This document shows, one piece after another, positions 1-5,860 of a stretch of DNA of 6,002 nucleotides (position 1 is the first letter of the stretch; every line of letters begins with the position of its first letter). The notes under the pieces are model-generated. The model ran no database searches, was not told the origin of the DNA, and worked only from the letters and a program-made list of their open reading frames with translations. Origin of the DNA: Caldisericota bacterium (GTDB lineage Bacteria; Caldisericota; Caldisericia; Cryosericales; Cryosericaceae); contig JAPLGJ010000230.1 of the NCBI GenBank assembly GCA_026390215.1, positions 1 to 6,002 on the forward strand. The letters are read 5' to 3'. The position numbers and the translations under genes are program-made.

Positions 1-840
1 GTCAAGGGTTCATATCGCGCCGTGGAGAAGGTTCTGCTTGTGTTCTGTGTCCTGTTTCTGACTTATGTCATCAGCGCTTTCATGGCACATCCCAACTGGG
101 GGGTCGTTGCCAGGTCTACTGTCGTTCCGAGTTTCCAGATGAACCCCGAGTTCATCTCGCTGTTCATTGCCACGATAGGGACCACGATTGCACCGTGGAT
201 GCAGTTCTACCAGCAGTCTTCGGTCGCGGAGAAGGCGATCGACCTGAAGCACTACCGCTATGAGGCTCTGGATACGTACATTGGCAGCTTCCTCACCAAC
301 TTCGTCTCCTTCTTCATCGTCGTCGCATGCGCGAGCACGCTGTTTGTGGCGGGTGTCCGTGTCAACACTGCGGCAGAAGCGGCAGGCGCACTTGCGCCAC
401 TCGCTGGAAGATACGCATCGATCCTCTTTGCTGTCGGCCTGATCAACGCGTCGATCATGGCTGCCGGGGTCCTTCCTCTCTCGACGGCGTATTCCGTGGC
501 TGAAGCGTTTGGGTGGGAATCAGGGGTTGGGAAGTCGTTCCGCGATGCCCCTCTCTTCTATGGTCTGTATACCACTCTCATTGTTCTGGGTGCGGGAACG
601 ATCATGTTCGTTCCGGAGAGCAGACTCATCGGCGTCATGCTCTTCTCGCAGGCGGCGAATGGTGTTCTGCTTCCTCTGATCCTCATCCTCATGCTGAAGC
701 TGATCAATGACAAATCATTGATGGGTGAGTACGTCAACAGCCGGGGCAAGAACGTCGCGGTATGGGCGCAGGCGATCGTCATGATCACTCTCGCGGCAAC
801 GCTGACAGTCCAGACCGTGCTCCAGATAGTGAGGAACTAG
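1..840 (+). CDS. Nramp-superfamily divalent metal transporter, NRMT-like (5'-truncated by window edge)
   Basis: The frame is open from base 1 to the TAG at 838-840, giving 279 residues. This is the C-terminal part of an inner-membrane transporter of the usual ~400+ residues; TM1 with its DPG motif lies outside the window. A GTG at 22 is in frame but is internal, because the preceding residues (VKGSYRA) continue the normal Nramp pattern. The family signature is TTIAPWMQFYQQSS at residues 61-74, aligning with the TM6 metal-site motif. Classical Mn/Fe Nramps have Met-Pro-His there; this protein has Ala-Pro-Trp (64-66). From established knowledge, loss of that Met marks the Nramp-related magnesium transporter (NRMT) branch, so Mg2+ (possibly also Mn2+) uptake is inferred. 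Hydrophobic segments follow at about 98-118, 138-163, 187-204, 208-234 and 252-275. No convincing terminator follows the stop, and the MFS gene begins 70 bp downstream on the same strand. Family assignment is firm; substrate is inference. Confidence 0.9.
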   Translation, partial: VKGSYRAVEKVLLVFCVLFLTYVISAFMAHPNWGVVARSTVVPSFQMNPEFISLFIATIGTTIAPWMQFYQQSSVAEKAIDLKHYRYEALDTYIGSFLTNFVSFFIVVACASTLFVAGVRVNTAAEAAGALAPLAGRYASILFAVGLINASIMAAGVLPLSTAYSVAEAFGWESGVGKSFRDAPLFYGLYTTLIVLGAGTIMFVPESRLIGVMLFSQAANGVLLPLILILMLKLINDKSLMGEYVNSRGKNVAVWAQAIVMITLAATLTVQTVLQIVRN

Positions 841-899
841 GTCCATGATTCTCCGAGGGAGAGAGTAGACTGTACTCGTCGGATAATTCGGTTAGCGAA

Positions 900-905
900 A
901 GGAAG
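900..905 (+). promoter_or_regulatory. Shine-Dalgarno site deciding the GTG start at 911
   Basis: AGGAAG lies 5 bases before the GTG at 911. No ATG in that frame lies near the start of the conserved MFS N-terminus, so this site supports the GTG. Confidence 0.6.
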
Positions 906-910
906 AGTGA

Positions 911-2233
911 GTGAACATTCGAAAACGGCTGCCGGCTTTTGAGTCTCGGGACTACCGGATCTGGTTTGCCGGCCAGAGTATATCTCTTGTCGGCACATGG
1001 CTCCAGAACACCGGACAGTCCTGGCTGGTTCTCAAGCTGACGAACTCGCCCTTCAAACTCGGTCTGCTGGTCAGTATCCAGTTTCTCCCGTCTCTGATCC
1101 TCTCGGTGTTCATCGGACCGATCATCGATCGTTTTCCCAAGCGCTCGATCCTGTTGTTCACACAGACGATGTATGCGGTGGCAGCCGCCGCTCTGGCTGT
1201 TGTGGCGTTCGGGGGTCATGCGCAGTACTGGCAGGTGCTGATTATTGCCGCCGTTACAGGTGTCATCAGCGCTGTCGACTGGCCGACCAGACAATCGTTT
1301 GTGGGCGAACAGGTGAACGACAGGTCCGCCGTCGTCAATGCCGTCGCGCTCAATAGCACGATGTTCAACATCGCTCGCGTCGTCGGTCCTGGCATCGGCG
1401 GGGTCCTGATCGCTGCAGTGGGCATTCCCTGGACCTTTGCTGTGAACTCGGTCAGTTTCATAGCGGTCATCATCAGCCTGCTCCTGATGAAGGCAGGCCG
1501 CAAGCCGACCAAGAGCAACAAGGGGAGCTATGCCCAGGAAGTCCGCGAGGGAGCCAGGTACATTGCCGGAAATAGAGTCGTCATGAGCCTCTTGACGATA
1601 GCAGGCATCATCAGCCTGTTCCTGCTCAATTTCAACATCTTCATCCCCAGCTTTGCCAAGCTGACTCTTGGTCTGCAGGCAGATGGCTACGGGGGACTGA
1701 TGTCGGCAATGGGAGTAGGGGCGCTGGCCGCCGGGGTACTCATGTCTCTCAGCGGAGCACGCCTGGAACCGACCCCCGCGTACGTTTACGGTTCGGGGTT
1801 CATCCTCGCGGTTGCGATGGTCCTCGTCGGCATACAGCGGAATCTCTACGTGACCGGCCTTCTGCTGATTTTCTGTGGATTTGGCATGGCGGCCTTGTCG
1901 ACAATGTGCAACACGGCACTTCAGATGCAGTCGCCCGACAGCATGCGCGGCCGCGTGATGGCTGCCTACAACCTCGTGTTCGTGGGATCGACCCCCATTG
2001 GCGCGCTCTATGCGGGCAAGATCTCGGATGCCCTCGGCGCAAACATGGGCTTCTTCATCAGTGGGGTCATTGGCGTCGTGTTCCTGGGAGCGATGCTGGT
2101 TTTCGTTACCCCCCGTGCCTTCCGGGGCCTGCAGACGTTCGCCGTGGCTGGTGTTTCCGGTGGAGGCAGTTCTCAGACGGTCGACTCTTCTGCTGGGCTG
2201 GACGTCCGGGAGGCTGGGGCATCCAGAGACTGA
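911..2233 (+). CDS. MFS transporter, MFS_3 (EntS-like) family
   Basis: This is a complete 440-residue major facilitator protein of the inner membrane, of usual length. It starts at a GTG, preceded by AGGAAG at 900-905 with a 5-base gap. The N-terminus (ESRDYRIWFAGQSISLVGTW, residues 11-30) and the motif RGRVMAAYNLVFVGSTPIG (346-364) are typical of MFS_3, the group holding enterobactin exporter EntS and many putative drug exporters. The loop 2-3 motif A is visible as GPIIDRFPKR (69-78). About twelve hydrophobic segments are present, with a basic central loop near 195-222. The likely role is proton-driven efflux of a small molecule; the substrate cannot be read from sequence. The last ~35 residues (from ~406) are polar, Gly/Ser-rich and outside the conserved fold, and this tail overlaps the opposing kinase gene. 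A -10-like GATAAT at 882-887 lacks a matching -35, so co-transcription with the upstream metal transporter is equally possible. Confidence 0.93.
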   Translation: MNIRKRLPAFESRDYRIWFAGQSISLVGTWLQNTGQSWLVLKLTNSPFKLGLLVSIQFLPSLILSVFIGPIIDRFPKRSILLFTQTMYAVAAAALAVVAFGGHAQYWQVLIIAAVTGVISAVDWPTRQSFVGEQVNDRSAVVNAVALNSTMFNIARVVGPGIGGVLIAAVGIPWTFAVNSVSFIAVIISLLLMKAGRKPTKSNKGSYAQEVREGARYIAGNRVVMSLLTIAGIISLFLLNFNIFIPSFAKLTLGLQADGYGGLMSAMGVGALAAGVLMSLSGARLEPTPAYVYGSGFILAVAMVLVGIQRNLYVTGLLLIFCGFGMAALSTMCNTALQMQSPDSMRGRVMAAYNLVFVGSTPIGALYAGKISDALGANMGFFISGVIGVVFLGAMLVFVTPRAFRGLQTFAVAGVSGGGSSQTVDSSAGLDVREAGASRD

Positions 2234-4332
2234 CGCACGCGTGTGGCCAGTTCCTGAAGCGTATAGGGTTTCGGGATGAAGGCCACGAAGCCCGTACTGG
2301 CGTAAGGAGTGTCAGTCGCATCATAGCCGGACATCAGGATCGCGGCGACCGACGGATTGATCTCGCGAAGCTTCTCGAACAGGTCCTTGCCATTCAGGTG
2401 TGGCATCATCATGTCGACCAGGACAAGGTCGATGGACCTCCATGAATCCTGGTAGATGGCGAGCGCGTCCACTGGATCGGCGGTGTCGGTGACCCGATAT
2501 CCGAGACCTGAGAGGACCTTGACGGCAACACTGCGGACAACATCTTCATCATCCACGACAAGCACCGATTCTCCCCGAGCAGACCGAGGCAACGACCCCG
2601 AGACGGGCGTCTGGCGAGCTCTTCTCTGAGCCTCAGCCCGGGAGACAGCCGGAAGGTACAGCGTGAACGTCGTTCCCTGGTTCTGCACTGAAACCACCGT
2701 GATGGTTCCTCTGTGGTCGTGCACGACACGCCAGACAATGGACAGTCCCAGCCCGGTTCCTTCCGGCCGCGTCGTGAAGAACGGTTCGAACAGGTGATCC
2801 CTGGCCTCAGGCGATAGACCGCATCCGGTGTCCGATACGCTGATCTGCACGTAGGTGCCGTCTGGCAGGACAGGAATGCCGTGGCTGGTGCAGAAAGATT
2901 CGTCGATCGTGACGTTGCAGGCGTCGACCGTGAGCGTGCCGTTGTGGTGTCCCATGGCGTCGCGGGCATTGATGACCAGGTTCAGGAAGACCTCTTCCAG
3001 CTGCGTCCGGTCACCGGGGACGTATGCCAAATCCGGAGAGATGGTCTGTACCAGGACAATGCGCTTGTCGAAGCCTGGCAGGGCGATCGAGAGTGTATCC
3101 GCCAGGACCCCTCCGACATCGACGTCGGCGATGGTCGGTGTGCTGTTGCGCGAGAATGACAGCAGCCGGTGGGTCAGTTCAGCGGCGCGTCTCGCGGCGC
3201 GTTCAATGGTGTCCAGTCCCTGATAGAGATTCGTCCCTTCTGCCGCGTCAACCCTGAGCAGTGAGGCGTGCCCCATGATGCCACCCATGATGTTGTTGAA
3301 GTCGTGTGCGATTCCCCCTGCCAGTCGTCCGACCGCTTCCATCTTCTGCGACTGCAAGAGCTCGATTTTCAGCTGTCGAGCCCGCTCCTCTGTGAGCCGC
3401 TGTTCTGTAACGTCCCGGAATATGCCCTGGACAATAGACGTCCCGGCAGATGGCATGGATTGCAGGGAAGCCTCACACATAATATGACGGCCGTCACGGG
3501 TGACAAACGCCCAGTCGAACCGCTGCGCCTGGCCGGCAAGCGCCTGGTCTTCGAACATGCGCATGGCGTCGGCAGAGGGACGTCCGTCGGGCTGCAGCGT
3601 GGGACTGACATCGGGGATGGACTTTCCCACCAGCTGTTCGGTCGTGGCGCCCAGCGCTCGCTCCGCAGCCGTGTTTGCCTGCGCAATGACATGGCCACTG
3701 ATGATCAGAATCGGGTCAGGGGCTTCGTCGAACAGGGCGTGATATTGCTCGTACGCCGTGCGAACAGTCTGTTCCGCCTTGAGCTGGTCGCGCAGGTCAT
3801 GGGCGACGATGAGCATGCGTCTGCTGGGGGTCTGGAGGTTTGACGTCATGACTTCGACGGGAATGAGGGCTCCGTCGGATGCGACAAACTGCCACCTGGT
3901 CGACACAAGGCTTCGGTCCTCCAGAGACGTCATAGCCTTCGACACATCCGACTGTCCGATGAACGCGATGGATTCCATCATGGCGCCAACCAGGTCAGAG
4001 CCTTTTCGAGCCAGAAGCGAACACAGGGCACTGTTGACAGCCTCGATGCGCAGATGTCCCTCAGTGCTGTCCACGAGAAGGGCCGGTTCCGGGACCGCAG
4101 CAAACAGCTGCTGATAATAGGCAGCCCGGTCACGGGCGGCGCGTTCACGTTGAGCAAACAGGTAGATGACGATCAGGACGACTGCGATACCTCCGAGCAC
4201 GAGTAGCGTGGTACTCAACCGATCGCTGTCTGCGTAGAAGGAAGGAGTGGTGGCATGAACCTGGGATGTTGGTACGAGAATGAAGACTGCGACGGCAACA
4301 AGCGCGACGGCGCGCCGCACAGCATACTGCAT
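2173..4332 (-). CDS. Membrane hybrid sensor histidine kinase (PAS-PAS-HisKA-HATPase-REC)
   Basis: This is a 719-residue inner-membrane hybrid kinase. From the ATG at 4332, residues 8-25 form a signal-like hydrophobic segment and 41-60 a second one, with only ~15 residues between them. PAS-like domains cover about 72-185 and 195-312; the second ends in the usual FRDVTEQ. The dimerisation/phosphoacceptor region (316-395) has the H-box GGIAHDFNN with His343, of the NtrB/CckA type. The ATPase shows the N-box NLVINARDAM (451-460), G1 DTGCG (501-505), F-box FEPFFTTR (515-522) and G2 GTGLGL (525-530). The receiver (588-703) has acidic residues D594/D595, phosphoacceptor D640 in LVLVDMMMP, S668 and K688. 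All catalytic residues are present. Sensing is probably by the cytoplasmic PAS domains, and an HPt partner encoded elsewhere is expected. The start is uncertain: an in-frame GTG at 4371 with GGGGAGG nine bases upstream would add 13 residues; the ATG has GGGAG at 8 bases and gives the cleaner signal sequence. The stop lies inside the converging MFS gene. Confidence 0.93.
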   Translation of the reverse strand: MQYAVRRAVALVAVAVFILVPTSQVHATTPSFYADSDRLSTTLLVLGGIAVVLIVIYLFAQRERAARDRAAYYQQLFAAVPEPALLVDSTEGHLRIEAVNSALCSLLARKGSDLVGAMMESIAFIGQSDVSKAMTSLEDRSLVSTRWQFVASDGALIPVEVMTSNLQTPSRRMLIVAHDLRDQLKAEQTVRTAYEQYHALFDEAPDPILIISGHVIAQANTAAERALGATTEQLVGKSIPDVSPTLQPDGRPSADAMRMFEDQALAGQAQRFDWAFVTRDGRHIMCEASLQSMPSAGTSIVQGIFRDVTEQRLTEERARQLKIELLQSQKMEAVGRLAGGIAHDFNNIMGGIMGHASLLRVDAAEGTNLYQGLDTIERAARRAAELTHRLLSFSRNSTPTIADVDVGGVLADTLSIALPGFDKRIVLVQTISPDLAYVPGDRTQLEEVFLNLVINARDAMGHHNGTLTVDACNVTIDESFCTSHGIPVLPDGTYVQISVSDTGCGLSPEARDHLFEPFFTTRPEGTGLGLSIVWRVVHDHRGTITVVSVQNQGTTFTLYLPAVSRAEAQRRARQTPVSGSLPRSARGESVLVVDDEDVVRSVAVKVLSGLGYRVTDTADPVDALAIYQDSWRSIDLVLVDMMMPHLNGKDLFEKLREINPSVAAILMSGYDATDTPYASTGFVAFIPKPYTLQELATRVRQSLDAPASRTSSPAEESTV

Positions 4333-4413
4333 TCCGAGTGCTCCCGGGCGCACAGAATGACCAGTATTCACCGAGGTTTTCCTCCCCGCCCTCCCCGCTG
4401 TCGGCATTTGTGT

Positions 4414-4442
4414 ATGATATCCCGTAAGCCTCCCCCTGTAAA
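4414..4442 (-). promoter_or_regulatory. Sigma70-like promoter of the histidine kinase gene
   Basis: On the minus strand, TTTACA (4442-4437; 5 of 6 to consensus) is followed by a 17-base spacer and TATCAT (4419-4414; 5 of 6). Transcription would begin near 4407, leaving a leader of about 75 bases to the ATG at 4332, or about 36 to the GTG at 4371. It excludes the open frame upstream of 4407 as kinase coding sequence. Confidence 0.6.
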
Positions 4443-4554
4443 GCCGAAATCTGCACTGCGTGGCTGTTCCACCGTGCTCCCAGCAGCTCAGTTTCAGGAG
4501 AAGCGTCGTGGCAACCGCGGATACAGAACATCGGGAGAGGCCCGCTCGTCCAGA

Positions 4555-4577
4555 ATATGCGCATATACTATGCATGC
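4555..4577. repeat. Nested palindromes, possible operator for the HAD gene
   Basis: A perfect 12-base palindrome ATATGCGCATAT (4555-4566) overlaps a second inverted repeat GCATA-TAC-TATGC (4561-4573), which runs into ATGCAT (4570-4575) and GCATGC (4572-4577). A -10-like TATACT (4564-4569; 5 of 6) lies within the cluster, but no credible -35 is found 16-18 bases upstream. The arrangement suits a dimeric regulator site over a weak promoter. That role is inference. Confidence 0.35.
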
Positions 4578-4642
4578 GACGCAAGGAAGAGATGTGCACA
4601 GCGCGATGCTCTATGGTATGTGGGAGGGAGGTATAGGGACAC

Positions 4643-5470
4643 ATGAACAGACTTGCCGTTTTTGACCTTGACCGCACGCTGCTCGATGACACGTCGTCAA
4701 TCTCTGAGGGACTGGTGAGACGATTGGCGGCTGCTCTGGTTCCTGGTCTTTCCTGCACGGTAGCGTCGGGGCGTGATCTCGAGCGCATAGTGCCATTCCT
4801 CGAGCAGCTTGGCTGGAAATCGGTGCCTGTGATCGCCGAGCAGGGTGCGGTCGTCGTCGAGCCCGGGAACGGTCACATCCTCATGGAACGGGGCATATCG
4901 CGAGAGGTCCTCCTCGGCACCCTGGACACGGTTCGTTCGGTGCGTCTTCCCCTGAATATCATCCTGTATGGTCGGGATGCCCCACAGGTGTTCCGGAGTG
5001 CGGGTGCGCCGAGTTTCGTCGAAGGGTGGCTGTCCGGGCGGTACTCGCAGGGTCTGCGCGACGTGCCGCCCCTCGAACAGATAATCACGACAGGCGTACG
5101 CAAGATCACCGTGACATGTCGGCCTGAAGACGCCGGAGGCATCAGGGACACGTTGGCCGCAGAACTCGGGCCACGCGCAACGGTAGTCAGGGCAGACGTG
5201 AACTTCGTCAACATCATGGATGCCGGGGTCGACAAGGGTGCAGCGCTTCGGTGGCTGATCAGCTACCTTGGGCTACAGGCGGCCAACGTCATGGCCGTGG
5301 GAGACTGTGAAGCCGACCAGAGTATGTTCGCGGTCGCCGGCGTTTCAGTTGCGGTGGCGAATGCCGATGAACAGACGCGGTCGATGGCAACGTACGTTGT
5401 TCCTTCCAACAATGAGCAGGGTGCCGCCCTGGCTCTGGAGAGCTTCGCCGACGGCAGGTTTGGGTTCTGA
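4643..5470 (+). CDS. Cof-type HAD-IIB family hydrolase (phosphatase)
   Basis: This is a complete 275-residue cytoplasmic haloacid dehalogenase-superfamily phosphatase, normal for the Cof/IIB group (about 260-290). Motif I is FDLDRTLLDD with nucleophile Asp8 and acid/base Asp10. Motif II is the Ser in TVASGRD (Ser42). Motif III is Lys198 in DKGAAL. Motif IV is GDCEADQSMF, with Asp221 and Asp225 binding Mg2+. The region between motifs II and III (about 80-190) is the IIB cap, which sets substrate choice; sugar phosphates and other small phosphoesters are usual in the family, and the specific substrate cannot be told. The position normally occupied by NGA after motif II reads EQGA (66-69), a mild departure. 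The start is an ATG with GGAGGT at 4627-4632, ten bases upstream. The neighbours give no pathway clue, and no terminator is apparent after the stop. It is divergent from the kinase. Confidence 0.93.
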   Translation: MNRLAVFDLDRTLLDDTSSISEGLVRRLAAALVPGLSCTVASGRDLERIVPFLEQLGWKSVPVIAEQGAVVVEPGNGHILMERGISREVLLGTLDTVRSVRLPLNIILYGRDAPQVFRSAGAPSFVEGWLSGRYSQGLRDVPPLEQIITTGVRKITVTCRPEDAGGIRDTLAAELGPRATVVRADVNFVNIMDAGVDKGAALRWLISYLGLQAANVMAVGDCEADQSMFAVAGVSVAVANADEQTRSMATYVVPSNNEQGAALALESFADGRFGF

Positions 5471-5538
5471 GGGACCAGGATTCATTTCTGCTTCTGAGAT
5501 AGCTGGGACTCGCTCTCTGCATTCTTCACGCCTGGAGC

Positions 5539-5566
5539 TTGACATCCAGTTGGCCTCCGGTACATT
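5539..5566 (+). promoter_or_regulatory. Sigma70-like promoter ahead of the small frame at 5612
   Basis: A perfect TTGACA -35 (5539-5544), a 16-base spacer and TACATT (5561-5566; 4 of 6) predict transcription from about 5573. The leader to the ATG at 5612 would be about 39 bases. It starts a new unit about 100 bases after the HAD phosphatase stop. Confidence 0.5.
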
Positions 5567-5599
5567 GTTACGGCTTCGTCAGCACGAGCATTGACAATC

Positions 5600-5606
5600 A
5601 GGAGGT
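5600..5606 (+). promoter_or_regulatory. Strong Shine-Dalgarno site for the small frame at 5612
   Basis: AGGAGGT, essentially the full anti-16S complement, sits 5 bases before the ATG at 5612. It is the best ribosome-binding site in the window and the main reason to think translation begins there. Confidence 0.65.
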
Positions 5607-5611
5607 GGCTC

Positions 5612-5860
5612 ATGAATGAAGACAGCATGATGAAAAAGGCCACGCGGCCCGTCGAGAAGAACCGCCGGACACGGAGCAAACCAGCGAAGATCCGGCACCT
5701 TCAGAAACAGCAGAAGTTGTGGATGGTGTCCAAGATGAAATGGCGCAAGCCCGGTGAGAAACCAGGACTTGCGCCTTCTTCATTGTTCCAGTCCACACTC
5801 GTGGTTCCATGGCCGGCCTCGAGGTTGCTGTCCCTGGAGTCGTCTTGCCGTCTGACATGA
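5612..5860 (+). CDS. Small basic hypothetical protein or leader peptide (82 aa as read)
   Basis: I recognise no family. The frame begins at an ATG with an ideal Shine-Dalgarno site and a promoter upstream. As read it gives 82 residues: the first ~53 are very rich in Lys, Arg and Gln (for example KNRRTRSKPAKIRHLQKQQK) with no membrane segment. Codons here are plausible: by hand count about 33 of 40 end in G or C between the A-tract and 5758. The last ~30 residues (Ser/Leu/Arg-rich) look like out-of-frame reading of the next gene, and a strong hairpin at 5742-5775 lies inside the frame. The true product may therefore be shorter or frameshifted. A single -1 shift near the A5 tract at 5632-5636 would instead give an acidic protein ending at the TGA 5755-5757. 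As read, the stop overlaps an ATG of the next gene (ATGA, 5857-5860), which would allow translational coupling. Confidence 0.4.
   Translation: MNEDSMMKKATRPVEKNRRTRSKPAKIRHLQKQQKLWMVSKMKWRKPGEKPGLAPSSLFQSTLVVPWPASRLLSLESSCRLT
5742..5775 (+). terminator. Strong hairpin, candidate terminator or attenuator
   Basis: GGCGCAAG (5742-5749) pairs perfectly with CTTGCGCC (5768-5775). Past a C-A mismatch the stem continues with CC/GG and, across a bulged A, GGT/ACC, closing on a GAGAA loop (5756-5760). Outer bases ATGAA (5735-5739) can also pair with TTCAT (5779-5783) across an internal loop. The following tract TTCTTCATTGTT is T-rich but not a clean T run, so intrinsic termination is plausible rather than certain. 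It lies between the promoter at 5539 and the gene starting about 5809, where an attenuator would sit. Confidence 0.5.

Larger units (their letters stand above)
4333..4642. other. Divergent intergenic region between kinase and HAD phosphatase
   Basis: This 310-base stretch separates two divergent genes. The left part holds the kinase leader and its promoter. In the leader a small inverted repeat, GAGG-AAAA-CCTC on the minus strand (4384-4373), overlaps the GGAGG that would serve the alternative GTG start at 4371. The right part holds a palindrome cluster at 4555-4577 and the phosphatase ribosome-binding region. Open frames cross the region on both strands, including an in-frame extension of the kinase, but they show no recognisable protein and lack a supported start, so I regard it as non-coding. 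Confidence 0.6.

Noticed and set aside
850..877. Short inverted repeats TCTCC/GGAGA and GAGTA/TACTC between the metal transporter and MFS genes as a terminator
   Set aside because: They are five-base stems that cannot both be important and have no T tract, so too weak to call.
2111..2127. CCCCG-7-CGGGG hairpin near the end of the MFS gene as a terminator
   Set aside because: It lies inside the conserved MFS coding region with no following T tract on either strand, and is explained by codon content.
2855..3843. Several plus-strand open frames opposite the kinase gene
   Set aside because: They are antisense to the unmistakable kinase domains, have Arg/Ser/Cys-rich translations, and no convincing start signals were noted.
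5755..5757. TGA separating two parts of the same frame as a selenocysteine codon, suggested by the SelD-like downstream protein
   Set aside because: A bacterial SECIS hairpin should lie just 3' of the TGA. Here the TGA itself is in the loop side of the hairpin, and the 17 codons after it look non-coding.
5573..5808. Cobalamin riboswitch in the leader of the possible CblS-like gene
   Set aside because: No B12-box-like GCCACTG element was found, and the leader contains an ideal Shine-Dalgarno and start codon.
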